The notes under the pieces are model-generated. The model made no database searches. It had not been told where the DNA came from and worked only from the letters and a program-made list of their open reading frames with translations. From CAZSVE01 sp964610175 (GTDB lineage Bacteria > Pseudomonadota > Gammaproteobacteria > HK1): a DNA stretch of 52,646 bases. Shown here piece after piece: positions 24,766-33,643 of this stretch. Numbering within the stretch: position 1 is the first letter of the stretch; each line of letters opens with the position of its first letter. The translations under genes were made by a program, and so were the position numbers. Location: assembly GCA_964610175.1 (NCBI GenBank), contig CAZSVE010000011.1:1-52646 (forward strand), written 5' to 3'.

Positions 24766-26280
24766 ATGATTCGAGCAAAATCTTTATCCGGGTTAGCCGG
24801 ATTCTTGATACTTTCCCTTGTATTTCCAGGACTCGCTTTGGCTGCTGGCGATGCACACGGGGAAACACTGAATCTCACCGCGCATGGGGTAGGGTACTTC
24901 GCCCTGGCCATATTCGGTATCGCTTATTTATTCGTCATGGCCGAAGAATTTACCCATCTTCGCAAATCCAAACCGGTCATTCTTGCCGCCGGTATCATCT
25001 GGGCTGCGATTGCCTGGGTCTATGTCCAAAATGGCATGCCCCATGCCGCGGAAGAGGCCTTCCGCCATAACCTGCTGGAATACGTCGAGCTGTTCCTGTT
25101 CCTGTTGGCGGCCATGACCTACATCAACGCCATGGATGAACGCCAGGTGTTCGAGGCCCTGCGCTCCTGGCTGGTGCGCAAGGGATTCGGGTTCCGGCAG
25201 TTGTTCTGGACGACCGGTATCCTGGCGTTTTTCATTTCGCCAGTGGCCGATAACCTGACGACAGCGCTCCTCATGTGCGCGGTGATCATGGCGGTGGGCG
25301 GAAGCAACACGCGTTTTGTGGGTCTGGCCTGCATCAACATCGTGGTGGCCGCCAATGCCGGCGGCGCCTTCAGTCCCTTCGGAGATATCACCACCCTGAT
25401 GGTGTGGCAGAAAGGCATCGTGGACTTCACGACCTTCTTTCTGCTGTTTATCCCGTCCGTGGTCAACTTCCTGGTGCCTGCCTCCATCATGCATTTCGCC
25501 GTACCCGACGAAAGGCCGGAAGCGAACGCCGAAGTGATTCAGATGCGCCGGGGCGCCATCACTATCATGTTCCTCTTCCTGCTCACCATCGCGACGGCCG
25601 TCAGCTTCCACAACTTCCTGCATATGCCGCCGGTGCTCGGCATGATGACGGGACTCGCGTATCTCAAGTTCTTCGGTTTCTATCTCAAGAAAACCCACGC
25701 CAAATACTATCCCGACGTGCCCTATGACGCGGATCAGGCCGACCATGAATTGGGCGACACCTTGAACGTGGCCGCCTTCCCGAGAGAGGTCAAATTCGAT
25801 GTCTTCAAGAAGGTCGAACGGGCCGAGTGGGATACCCTGCTCTTCTTCTACGGGGTTATCGCCAGTGTCGGGGGGCTCGGTTTCATCGGGTATCTCGCCA
25901 TGACATCGGAGTTGATGTATGTCCAGTGGGGCGAGCTGGTTCAGCAATGGGGATGGGGCGCCGAATGGGCCGCCACGCCCGCCAACGTCATGGTGGGAAT
26001 CCTCTCGGCCATCGTGGATAACATCCCGGTCATGTTCGCGGTGCTCACCATGATGCCGGATATGTCCCAGGGGCAGTGGTTATTGGTGACATTGACGGCC
26101 GGTGTTGGCGGCAGCATGCTTTCCATTGGTTCGGCCGCCGGGGTCGCGCTCATGGGGCAAGCGCGGGGGATGTATACCTTCTTCGGGCATCTTAAATGGG
26201 CTTGGGCCATTGCCCTCGGATACATCGCCAGTATTATCACGCACATCTGGATCAACAGTGGATCATTCTTAATACCCTAA
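24766..26280 (+). CDS. nhaD: Na+/H+ antiporter NhaD
   Basis: A 504-residue NhaD-type antiporter of the ion transporter superfamily that exports Na+ (or Li+) for H+ uptake; found mainly in marine, alkaliphilic and symbiotic bacteria. An N-terminal signal-like segment (SLSGLAGFLILSLVFPGLAL, then AAGDAHG) precedes 12-13 hydrophobic segments. The conserved SPVADNLTTALLMCAVIMAV, NAGGAFSPFGDITTLMVWQK and AIVDNIPVMFAVLTMMPDMS contain the buried acidic residues. A clear AGGAG lies 8 bases before the ATG. With the Na+-pumping decarboxylase (40.8-45.0 kb) and the SSS symporter it points to active sodium cycling. Confidence 0.96.
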   Translation: MIRAKSLSGLAGFLILSLVFPGLALAAGDAHGETLNLTAHGVGYFALAIFGIAYLFVMAEEFTHLRKSKPVILAAGIIWAAIAWVYVQNGMPHAAEEAFRHNLLEYVELFLFLLAAMTYINAMDERQVFEALRSWLVRKGFGFRQLFWTTGILAFFISPVADNLTTALLMCAVIMAVGGSNTRFVGLACINIVVAANAGGAFSPFGDITTLMVWQKGIVDFTTFFLLFIPSVVNFLVPASIMHFAVPDERPEANAEVIQMRRGAITIMFLFLLTIATAVSFHNFLHMPPVLGMMTGLAYLKFFGFYLKKTHAKYYPDVPYDADQADHELGDTLNVAAFPREVKFDVFKKVERAEWDTLLFFYGVIASVGGLGFIGYLAMTSELMYVQWGELVQQWGWGAEWAATPANVMVGILSAIVDNIPVMFAVLTMMPDMSQGQWLLVTLTAGVGGSMLSIGSAAGVALMGQARGMYTFFGHLKWAWAIALGYIASIITHIWINSGSFLIP

Positions 26281-26393
26281 TCAGGAAAGGCCGCACAGTG
26301 CATTGGATGGCCGAATGCTATTCGAGGTACATCTGTCCTAGGGGTGCAAAACCGAGCTGACCGGATGGACAAAGCGTGAATTTTCTTCGGAAC

Positions 26394-26421
26394 GTGTGGA
26401 CAACATCCCTGTTGTCCACAC
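26394..26421. terminator. Perfect 12-bp hairpin after nhaD
   Basis: GTGTGGACAACA pairs with TGTTGTCCACAC across TCCC. No T-run follows, so it may be a Rho-assisted end or RNA-stabilising hairpin for nhaD. Confidence 0.5.
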
Positions 26422-26512
26422 TAATTTACCCTTTCCCTCAAAAGTGATCTCAGTGGTCGATAAGTTCGTATAATACATATTATGTTAAATTTACCGCCAC
26501 GTAAGTTAATTT

Positions 26513-26577
26513 CGTGGGTAGATTTTGGGACAGGTAGACGCCATGGGATGGTAAAACTTCTACCCACGGATTTTTTT
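26513..26577 (+). terminator. Long-loop hairpin with T-run between nhaD and the M48 gene
   Basis: CGTGGGTAGA (26513-26522) pairs with TCTACCCACG (26559-26568) and is followed by GATTTTTTT. The T-run fits a plus-strand intrinsic terminator for nhaD, though the 36-base loop is longer than usual. The gap holds no gene. Confidence 0.45.
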
Positions 26578-26597
26578 GAAGAGCCAGGAGATTTTAG

Positions 26598-27377
26598 TTA
26601 GCAGTGGGGTTTTCTACGCACCGCATAATAAAGCGGCATCACGGTCGAGATGGCTTTTCGCAGGTTACGAATTCTTGTTTTCGAGGAAGGATGAGTAGAC
26701 AGAAATTCCGGCGGTCCCGATCCACCCAGTTTCGCCATGTTTTGCCAAAGCGTGACGCTTTGTTTCGGATCGAAGCCGGCTCGTGCTATCAGATCGAGAC
26801 CAATCAGATCGGCTTCGCTCTCATGACTACGGCTATAGGGCAATAAGACACCATATTCGATACCAATTCCAATAGCACTTAATATTCTCGGATCCAGCCC
26901 CCCTTTCGAGGCGGATCCTCCAACCATTCGTATTGCCTTCAACGCCACGCTGCCTACAGTCGAAGCCGACATTCTCTCATTGCCATGACGGGCCTGCACA
27001 TGACCGATTTCGTGGCCGATAACTGCAGCCAACATGTGTTGGTTAGTAGCTGCCTTCATAAGGCCTTCATATACACCAATCTTTTTGCCAGGTAGCGCAA
27101 AGGCATTAAGTTGTTCATCGGCGAACACCACCACCTCCCACTGAGATGGATCCTCGCCTATGGTTTCGAGCAGAGTATTTGCCACACAGGCAACGTATCG
27201 CCGAGTTCCAACATTAGTGGATATGGGTATTCTGCCCTTCATCTCGGTAAATGCCGAAATGCCCTGTCGGGCGAGCATTTGTTCGGGGAACATCATCAGT
27301 TGTGTGCGCCCCATTGGCGAAGTGGCGCACGCGGTTATCAGAGAAACAATCAAAAAGAGTGAGAAGGATCGAGACAT
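26598..27377 (-). CDS. M48 family metalloprotease, lipoprotein
   Basis: A 259-residue zinc protease. The lipobox LITAC places a lipidated cysteine at residue 17 (ACATSPMGRTQLMMFPEQ), so it is membrane-anchored in the periplasm. The active site HEIGHVQARH (122-131) has two zinc histidines and the catalytic glutamate; SHESEADLIGLDLIARAGFD supplies the third ligand (first Glu of ESEAD). This matches LoiP/YggG-like outer-membrane quality-control proteases. The start ATG at 27377 follows AGGA by 7 bases; an upstream ATG at 27398 is rejected. The gene stands alone, convergent with nhaD. Confidence 0.92.
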   Translation of the reverse strand: MSRSFSLFLIVSLITACATSPMGRTQLMMFPEQMLARQGISAFTEMKGRIPISTNVGTRRYVACVANTLLETIGEDPSQWEVVVFADEQLNAFALPGKKIGVYEGLMKAATNQHMLAAVIGHEIGHVQARHGNERMSASTVGSVALKAIRMVGGSASKGGLDPRILSAIGIGIEYGVLLPYSRSHESEADLIGLDLIARAGFDPKQSVTLWQNMAKLGGSGPPEFLSTHPSSKTRIRNLRKAISTVMPLYYAVRRKPHC

Positions 27378-27498
27378 GCCAATTCCTATCGAACACATGT
27401 GGGAGTTACGCTTACCTCATTAGCAACGGTGTTCTTCTATTCTTCGATTTCGGTTCGTATTCCTCAGGAGATCGATACTGCCATCACATTACTTACAT

Positions 27499-27870
27499 TT
27501 AGAGATCATCTATCGGTAATCCTACTTGAGCCATATCTTTCAAACCTGTCAACGGGGTGATCTTTACGACCATCCTTGCCGGTTTCGCTTGAAACACAGT
27601 TTCCTTTCCAGTGATTCCCAGAATTCCTCTTCGCTCTTCGGTAGCAGGCTTGTAGACTGTGCGGATCTTCAATAGGCCCGGTAATACGAATTCACCCGCG
27701 CCATCACTTCTCACGTGACGGGAGATGAGATTCGAAAGCTCATCGAGGACGCAGGTCACATCCTTTTTAGTCAGTCCAGTATTTTCTGAAAGAGCGGATA
27801 TAAGCTGGGATTTATTGAGATGTTTCTGTATAGCAGTGGAATCCTGGATTTCGTTCTTTTGATCTGGCAT
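27499..27870 (-). CDS. HU-family DNA-binding protein
   Basis: A 123-residue HU/IHF-like protein. LNKSQLISALSENTGLTKKD, then VTCVLDELSNLISRHV, is the helical dimerisation half; FVLPGLLKIRTVYKPATEER, RGILGITGKETVFQAKPAR and MVVKITPLTGLKDM form the beta-arm region. It is longer than HU (about 90) because of an extra N-terminal 17 residues and a C-terminal tail, like the 'HU-like' proteins found in multiple copies in some environmental Gammaproteobacteria. It should bend and bind DNA as a dimer. A strong AAGGAG lies 8 bases before the ATG. Confidence 0.88.
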   Translation of the reverse strand: MPDQKNEIQDSTAIQKHLNKSQLISALSENTGLTKKDVTCVLDELSNLISRHVRSDGAGEFVLPGLLKIRTVYKPATEERRGILGITGKETVFQAKPARMVVKITPLTGLKDMAQVGLPIDDL

Positions 27871-28526
27871 CGAGAAACTCCTTTGTGGAAGTCTGAGTTA
27901 TCAGCTGGCGTATTTAGAAGCAAGTATGCCGGGTAGCAAGTCGTCCCTCCAGAGCATGTCGCATTACCCGAATCCGTAAGCAATACATTCCAACCATTTA
28001 TTGTTTGAATACCAAAAATCTTTACAAATAAATCAAGTTCTGGGAAAGAGCATAATTAAGGAAAATTGATAACTCGTTGGCTTAAGGAAACGTTAGCCCC
28101 ACCGACGATAAAGCGGATATGTGAATCTGATTTCAGCAAGCTGTACTTTTAGTGAAATCTTGCATCAAGGCGAATGATTCTTGCGAGTAATTTGGGAAAG
28201 GCGTCGATACTTTATACCTACTCTTCCGGTACCGATACCGACATCGATTCCCGATAAGATGATCGTAAATCAACCGTTCGTAATCGCATCGATCGAGAAT
28301 CATAGCGGTGTACCGGCGAAAACACCAGCCTTTTTGCGTAAAGTTTTTCCGCGGATTCAAGTCACGAATGCAACAGGCGAGTCGGATCGGGTTAGTTACC
28401 CCAGGTCGCGAAGCTATGGCATACTCCGCCAGGGCGCCCTCGCTGTTTTTCTTCTTCCTTGCGCCTTCCCGGTTCCGGTCGTTCCGGTCCGGGAATTACC
28501 AACTGTCAATCACTAGTCGAGAAACC
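27871..28526. other. 656-base divergent gap between the HU-like gene and cysG
   Basis: Holds the promoters of two divergent genes. No complete gene is visible; the cysG frame remains open upstream to 28308 but without resemblance to siroheme synthase. The segment 28398-28435 (GTTACCCCAGGTCGC, GAAGCTATGGCATACTCCGC) matches part of 12015-12055, the only repeat I see here. Confidence 0.5.
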
Positions 28527-29927
28527 ATGAATTTCCTGCCTATATTTCTGGATATAAAGCAACGATCCTGCCTGGTCATCGGTGGCGGTGAGGTCGCTGC
28601 CCGCAAGGTTGCCCTGCTGCTGCGAACCGACGCCTCCGTCACCGTCGTCGCGCCCACCCTGGGTGCGACACTCGCGAAACTCCACGAAAAAGGCCATATC
28701 AAGCACATACCCCGGATGTTTCTGGCCGACGATCTCAACCACCGTTACATCGTCATCGCCGCTACCGACGATACCGATCTCAACCGACGGGTGGCACGTC
28801 TGGCCCATGCGCGTCAGATCCTCATCAATGTGGTGGATAAACCCGAACTGTGCAGCTTCGTCGTACCATCCATCATCGATCGATCCCCGGTCATCGCAGC
28901 CGTTTCCACCGGTGGTGCCTCACCGGTTCTGGCACGCCTGATCCGCGCCCGAATCGAGACTTTGATCCCCGCTTCATACGGAAAACTGGCCGCCCTGGCC
29001 GCCGATTTTCGGGGGAAGGTCAAGAAACACTTTTCCCATCCTCCCGATCGGCGCATCTTTTGGGAAAAAGTACTACAGGGCCCCATCGCCGAGATGATAT
29101 TCGCCGGCAAGGAGGCCGCCGCTCGAGACGCCCTGGAAAAGACGTTGAAGGCACAGTCGGGCGTGCCCCATGAAATGGGAGAGGTCTACCTGGTGGGGGG
29201 AGGGCCCGGTGACCCGGATCTACTCACTTTCCGGGCGCTTCGCCTCATGCAGCAGGCCGATGTGGTAGTCCACGACCGTCTCGTCTCCTCGGCGGTTCTC
29301 GATCTCACTCGGCGCGATGCCGAACGCGTCTATGTGGGCAAGGAACGCGACAATCACGCGCTGCCTCAAGAGAAAATCAACCATTTTCTGGTGCGCCTCG
29401 CCAGGGAAGGAAAAAGGGTCCTACGGCTCAAGGGTGGTGATCCATTCATCTTCGGACGAGGGGGCGAAGAGATCGACACCCTGGCCGAGCAGGGTATCCC
29501 GTTTCAGGTGGTACCTGGCATCACGGCGGCCTCGGGGTGTGCCGCCTATGCCGGTATCCCCCTCACGCATCGAGACTTCGCTCAGTCCTGCGTGTTCGTC
29601 ACAGGACACCTGCAAAACGGCACCGTGAACCTCAATTGGGACACCCTGATCCGGCCCGACCAGACCATCGTGTTCTACATGGGGTTGCGGGGATTACCAC
29701 TGATTTGTCAGGGTCTCGTGAGTCGCGGTCTCTCCGAGGCGACCCCCGCGGCCCTGATCCAACAGGGAACGACACCCAGGCAGCGGACACTCGTCGGCAC
29801 CCTGCGGGACTTACCGGACATGGCCGCGCGCGCCACCATCGAACCACCAACGCTACTCATCGTCGGCGGAGTGGTCACTTTGCATGAGAAGTTGGGTTGG
29901 TTTTCGCGGGAGGAAGAAAGGGATTGA
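28527..29927 (+). CDS. cysG: Siroheme synthase CysG (fused)
   Basis: A 466-residue trifunctional enzyme making siroheme from uroporphyrinogen III for sulfite and nitrite reductases. The N-terminal dehydrogenase/ferrochelatase part (about 1-215) has the Rossmann motif SCLVIGGGEVAARKVALLL and VDKPELCSFVVPSIIDRSP, then TGGASPVLARLIRARIE. The C-terminal SUMT part (about 216-460) has EVYLVGGGPGDPDLLTFRAL, DVVVHDRLVS, RLKGGDPFIFGRGGEE and VVPGITAASGCAAYAGIPLT. Length and order match E. coli CysG. The ATG at 28527 fits the family start (MNFLPIFLDIKQRSCLV). Siroheme supply fits with nitrate use (napDA), although no nitrite reductase gene is here. Confidence 0.96.
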   Translation: MNFLPIFLDIKQRSCLVIGGGEVAARKVALLLRTDASVTVVAPTLGATLAKLHEKGHIKHIPRMFLADDLNHRYIVIAATDDTDLNRRVARLAHARQILINVVDKPELCSFVVPSIIDRSPVIAAVSTGGASPVLARLIRARIETLIPASYGKLAALAADFRGKVKKHFSHPPDRRIFWEKVLQGPIAEMIFAGKEAAARDALEKTLKAQSGVPHEMGEVYLVGGGPGDPDLLTFRALRLMQQADVVVHDRLVSSAVLDLTRRDAERVYVGKERDNHALPQEKINHFLVRLAREGKRVLRLKGGDPFIFGRGGEEIDTLAEQGIPFQVVPGITAASGCAAYAGIPLTHRDFAQSCVFVTGHLQNGTVNLNWDTLIRPDQTIVFYMGLRGLPLICQGLVSRGLSEATPAALIQQGTTPRQRTLVGTLRDLPDMAARATIEPPTLLIVGGVVTLHEKLGWFSREEERD

Positions 29928-29961
29928 GCTGCCTCTCTCATCGCCGCGGGTTCCCTCGATG

Positions 29962-30048
29962 TGGTACCGGGAGCGGGAGTCGAACCCGCAAGCCTGTGAG
30001 GGCGAGGGATTTTAAGTCCCTTGTGTCTACCAATTCCACCATCCCGGC
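29962..30048 (-). tRNA. tRNA-Leu (anticodon UAA)
   Basis: The minus strand reads GCCGGGATGGTGGAATTGGT at the 5' end, an anticodon arm AGGGA-CTTAAAA-TCCCT with anticodon TAA, a long class II variable arm (CGCCCTCACAGGC), a T-arm GCGGGTTCGACTCCCGC and an encoded CCA. The acceptor stem closes with one G-T pair. It is convergent with cysG, 34 bases beyond its stop. Confidence 0.97.
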
Positions 30049-30119
30049 AACGGGCATAAGTTTACTTCACTTTTCCCGGATTTGCGCTACCTTTGCGCTA
30101 TCTTTCCGCCAAATTTATT

Positions 30120-31661
30120 TCATTTCCGGGCAGTTTGAAATCCTCCCCCCAAGGCCAGATAGAGATCGACGCGGGTATTCAATCGCCGTTTGGCTACAGC
30201 GAGCAAGGAACTCCGGGCGTCGAATTCCCGCCGCTGGGTGGAAAGCAAGGTCACGATATCGGAAAGCCCTTGGCGATACTGCTCCATGGCCAACGCGGAG
30301 GCGGCCCTGGCCTCCCGGGTGGCGACACCGAGTGCCACCTCTTGATTTAGCAGCAAGGCCTCCGCAGTGAGGGCGGATTCCACCTCGCGAAATGCACGCA
30401 GCACCACCGCCGCGTATTTCGCGTCCGCCTCTCGCCGGTCGGCCCTGGCGATGTCCACCTCGCTGGATAATCGTCCGCCGTCCCAAAGGGGTCGCGTTAG
30501 GCCACCCAGCAGGTTCCAGGCCAGGGAGTCGAGACGCAGCAGGTCATGCAACTCGCTACTGGCAGTTCCGCCACTTGCGGTCAGGCGCAGACGCGGCAGG
30601 CGATTGGCCCGCGCCGTTGCCAGACCGTGCCGCGCTGCCAGGAGCCTTGCGTTGGCCGCGATGACGTCGGGACGTCGATCGAGCAGATCGGAGGGCAGAT
30701 CAACCGGGATGTTGCGCCGTAACTTCGGCAGATCCCGTTGGATGTTCAAGGTGCCCGATGGATAGCGACCCAACAGGATCTCCAGGGAACGCACCGCCGT
30801 GTCCCGATTGCGCGCCCGGGTCTCCCGTTGGCTGCGCGCGGTAGCGACATTTTCCCGTGCCAGGCGTACATCCAGCGCCGATCCAATCCCCAGACGGTAT
30901 CGTCGTTCGATGGTGCCCAGGCTATTTTCGAAACTGGCGATGGTCTTTTCGGCAAGGTGCAGTTGCTGGTCGCTCTCGATGGCTTCGAACCAGGTGCGGG
31001 CGACATTGGCCGCAAGGGACAGCCTGGCCATGCGGTAATCGCCCTCCTCGGCTCTGACCCTGGCTACGGCAGCCCTGGCTGCGCTGTCGAGGCGATCCCA
31101 GAGATCGGCTTCCCAACTTACCTCGATGCCAAGAGCGAAGGTGTTGGAGACGGTCCCAGTCAGGCCGCTTCTGGCCCGGGAGGCCGAGAGATCGCCGGTG
31201 AACTCGGGTAACTTCTCGGCCCCTTCCCGCCTGGCACGGGCGCGCGCTGCCCTGACGCGAGCGATCGCGGCGTCGAGGTCGAAGTTTTTGCCTACTGCTT
31301 CCTCGACCAGGGTATGAAGTATCGGGGCTTCGAAATCGGCAAGCCACGATGGGACGAGATCGCTCTTCCGGGTATTGGTATTATCTTGGGTATCGTCTCG
31401 AGTATCGTCCTGGGCGCCGACGATTGCCGAGGAGACCGCTCCCGTGATCGGAGTGTCTGGATCGGTACTCTTCGGGACAGTTCCACCCAGAGTCGTTCCA
31501 TCCGGGACCGTCTCTGTCTCATTGAGGGCCGTTTCGCCCAGGGCGCTCCATTTCTCGGGGATGGCTACCTGCGGGTGTGGTTCGGAGATCTGTGTCGGGT
31601 TCGGGCAGCCGGTTAGTGTTCCCAGATAGAACACTGTGAAGAGGTATCGGAAAAATTGCAT
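30120..31661 (-). CDS. TolC-type outer-membrane efflux lipoprotein
   Basis: A 513-residue outer-membrane factor of the NodT/OprM class. The signal peptide ends at lipobox LTGC (cysteine about residue 19). An unusually long, low-complexity linker (about 25-105; DTRDDTQDNTNTR) follows. Then the two repeated OMF domains: WEADLWDRLDSAARAAVARV, the RYRLGIGSALDVRLARENVA hinge, DLLDRRPDVIAANARLLAAR and a second LWDGGRLSSEVDIARADRRE, ending YRQGLSDIVTLLSTQRREFD. It forms trimeric exit ducts for RND or MFS pumps, but no inner-membrane pump or adaptor gene is adjacent, so the partner is unknown. Confidence 0.92.
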   Translation of the reverse strand: MQFFRYLFTVFYLGTLTGCPNPTQISEPHPQVAIPEKWSALGETALNETETVPDGTTLGGTVPKSTDPDTPITGAVSSAIVGAQDDTRDDTQDNTNTRKSDLVPSWLADFEAPILHTLVEEAVGKNFDLDAAIARVRAARARARREGAEKLPEFTGDLSASRARSGLTGTVSNTFALGIEVSWEADLWDRLDSAARAAVARVRAEEGDYRMARLSLAANVARTWFEAIESDQQLHLAEKTIASFENSLGTIERRYRLGIGSALDVRLARENVATARSQRETRARNRDTAVRSLEILLGRYPSGTLNIQRDLPKLRRNIPVDLPSDLLDRRPDVIAANARLLAARHGLATARANRLPRLRLTASGGTASSELHDLLRLDSLAWNLLGGLTRPLWDGGRLSSEVDIARADRREADAKYAAVVLRAFREVESALTAEALLLNQEVALGVATREARAASALAMEQYRQGLSDIVTLLSTQRREFDARSSLLAVAKRRLNTRVDLYLALGGGFQTARK

Positions 31662-31668
31662 GGATGAC

Positions 31669-31779
31669 TGGCGGAGCTTGTGGTCAAACCGACAAAAGCA
31701 TGGTTTGGCATTGGTAAAGCAAAACAGGCGTTTCTGAAGTTTGACTCATTTGGGAATACCGAGCGGGAAATAGACAAAA
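31669..31779 (+). repeat. Dispersed repeat family A (upstream of the TolC-type gene)
   Basis: CTGGCGGAGCTTGTGGTCAA, ACCGACAAAAGCATGG, GGTAAAGCAAAACAGGCG and CCGAGCGGGAAATAGACAAA. Flanked on the left by GATGA, as is the copy at 5130. Confidence 0.85.
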
Positions 31780-32171
31780 TATTCTTGGGTGTATAAATGG
31801 AGACCTTCACAAACGTTTTGTGTGTGGTTTTCCAGTATCCCTGATTCTGGATCCCGGCATCCTTGCTGGGGTAACGGGAGTGGTTTATCGGTGTTTGTTT
31901 CGAATCATCTCCGTCATTCCGCCAGGGCCTGGAAACCGGTGCCGTGGATGGTAACAGAATTGGGAGGTTTTCGTTTCGACGGGAACATAATGCCCTTCGG
32001 GGCAATTGTCGTCGCCGTCGAGGACCGGGGTAGAATTCAGTCCATCATGAAAACCACCGCCAAAGGCCACCTTATTCCCAAGCAGATTTTTACGGATCGC
32101 CTCACGAGTCGTTGGTAAGATCCGAGATGCCATCCGGCAGGTCTGACGGGTGACTTGGGAAACGGCATATT
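31780..32171. other. Gap between two family A copies, no recognisable gene
   Basis: A 109-codon open frame (31789-32118) spans most of it but has no family resemblance, an odd composition and no clear ribosome binding site, so I do not call it. Nothing else is seen. Confidence 0.4.
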
Positions 32172-32262
32172 ACTAGCGAAGCTTCGCCAGCCAAAGCAAA
32201 ATCGGTATTTTTGTAAAATGGTGACCCGTTTGCAAAGCTGAGCAGGAAATAAACAAAATATC
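32172..32262 (+). repeat. Dispersed repeat family A, shortened copy (before the decarboxylase)
   Basis: TAGCGAAGCTTCGCCAGCCA, AAGCAAAATCGGTATTTT, GACCCGTTTGCAAAGC and TGAGCAGGAAATAAACAAAA. About 20 bases of the usual middle are missing. It ends 44 bases before the next start codon. Confidence 0.8.
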
Positions 32263-32306
32263 GACACATTCAGTGATGTAATTCAAGCCGGAACCGGGAG
32301 TTTTCG

Positions 32307-33440
32307 ATGATATCCGCTGAGCATTTTATCGATTTGGCCGACGAACGGGGGATTCGTATTTATACCGGCGTACCCTGTTCCTATCTGAAACCCTTGATCA
32401 ACGGTGTGATCACCAATGACCGAGTGCGCTATATTCCCGCCGCGAACGAAGGGGATGCCGTAGCCATTGCCGCCGGGGCAGAGCTGGGTGGTTTGCGAAG
32501 CGTGGCCATGATGCAGAATTCCGGTCTCGGTAACGCCGTCAACCCCTTGACATCCCTGACCCATACCCTGCGAATTCCCATACTCCTTATTATCACCCTG
32601 CGCGGAGAAGTAGGCGGGCCGGTGGATGAGCCTCAGCATGAACTTATGGGGGCCATCACTACGACCATGCTGGAATCCATGCGGATTCCCTGGGAGTATT
32701 TCCCCACGGAAGAAACGGGGTTGAGACAACTCCTGAACCGTGCCGTTGCCCACATGGATAAGGAAAATCGCCCCTATGCACTGGTGATGAGGAAGGGGAC
32801 TGTACAGGCCTCGCCTACACCACCGCCCCTACCGATGAAACCATTACCACCTCGAATGTCCCTACCGATGCTGGAACCTATCGTACATCGCCGCGACATG
32901 CTGACAATCCTGCAACGATATTGCCGGCCCAGCGACGTATTGGCAGCCACCACGGGATATACGGGACGAGAACTTTTTGCCCTGGATGACAGGGAAAACC
33001 AGCTATATATGGTAGGTTCCATGGGGTGTATCTCCAGCCTGGCCCTGGGGCTCGCGTTGGCGCAACCACAACGGCGTGTGCTGGCTGTCGACGGTGATGG
33101 TTCCCTCATCATGCGCATGGGATCTCTCGCTACCATTGGCCATCAGCGTCCCGATAACCTTGTGCACTTGGTGCTGGACAATACCTGTTATGAATCCACT
33201 GGCGGTCAACACACGGTTTCCGCCTCTCTGGATTTTTGCCGTATTGCTGGTGCCTGTGGTTATCCCCATAGCTACCGATTGAATCTACCGAAACAACTGG
33301 CGAGCTTCCTCGAAACGCATGTCGGAGGACTTGCACTGGTTCACATCCCCATTTTATCCGGCACCTTGGAGGCACTGCCTCGACCCAATGTCACACCGCG
33401 GCAGATCGCCCAGCGACTTCGCCATTATCTGGTTTCCTAG
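32307..33440 (+). CDS. aepY: Phosphonopyruvate decarboxylase
   Basis: A 377-residue thiamine diphosphate enzyme that decarboxylates phosphonopyruvate to phosphonoacetaldehyde, making C-P synthesis by PEP mutase irreversible. The N-terminal PYR domain has IYTGVPCSYLKPLINGVI and the catalytic glutamate E48 (PAANEGDAVAIAAGAEL), then MQNSGLGNAVNPLTSL. The C-terminal PP domain carries the ThDP/Mg motif AVDGDGSLIMRMG...VLDNTCYESTGGQ. It is followed 203 bases later by the AEP transaminase. The TAG stop codon (33438-33440) is part of a family A repeat. Confidence 0.95.
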   Translation: MISAEHFIDLADERGIRIYTGVPCSYLKPLINGVITNDRVRYIPAANEGDAVAIAAGAELGGLRSVAMMQNSGLGNAVNPLTSLTHTLRIPILLIITLRGEVGGPVDEPQHELMGAITTTMLESMRIPWEYFPTEETGLRQLLNRAVAHMDKENRPYALVMRKGTVQASPTPPPLPMKPLPPRMSLPMLEPIVHRRDMLTILQRYCRPSDVLAATTGYTGRELFALDDRENQLYMVGSMGCISSLALGLALAQPQRRVLAVDGDGSLIMRMGSLATIGHQRPDNLVHLVLDNTCYESTGGQHTVSASLDFCRIAGACGYPHSYRLNLPKQLASFLETHVGGLALVHIPILSGTLEALPRPNVTPRQIAQRLRHYLVS

Positions 33441-33547
33441 CGAAGCTTCGCTTTGATCCGATGAAGCGTGATTTGGCATCATTCAAAGCAAAACCGGCGT
33501 TTCGGAAGACTTGACTCATTTGCGAAAATAAGCAGGAAATAAGCAAA
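33438..33547 (+). repeat. Dispersed repeat family A (contains the aepY stop codon)
   Basis: TAGCGAAGCTTCGCTTTGAT, CGATGAAGCGTGATTTGG, AAAGCAAAACCGGCGTTTCG, GACTTGACTCATTTGCG and AAGCAGGAAATAAGCAAAT. It lies between the two phosphonate genes. Confidence 0.88.
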
Positions 33548-33643
33548 TCAGTGGCGATGCCGGGGATCGATCCGAGGACGAGATTGCACTGTGGGTAATA
33601 GATGCAGGATTTTACTGAACCGAACGCAGCACAAGGTAGGGCG

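Noticed and set aside
31789..32118. 109-codon plus-strand frame between two family A copies
   Set aside because: No ribosome binding site, no recognisable domain and atypical composition; left as unassigned DNA.
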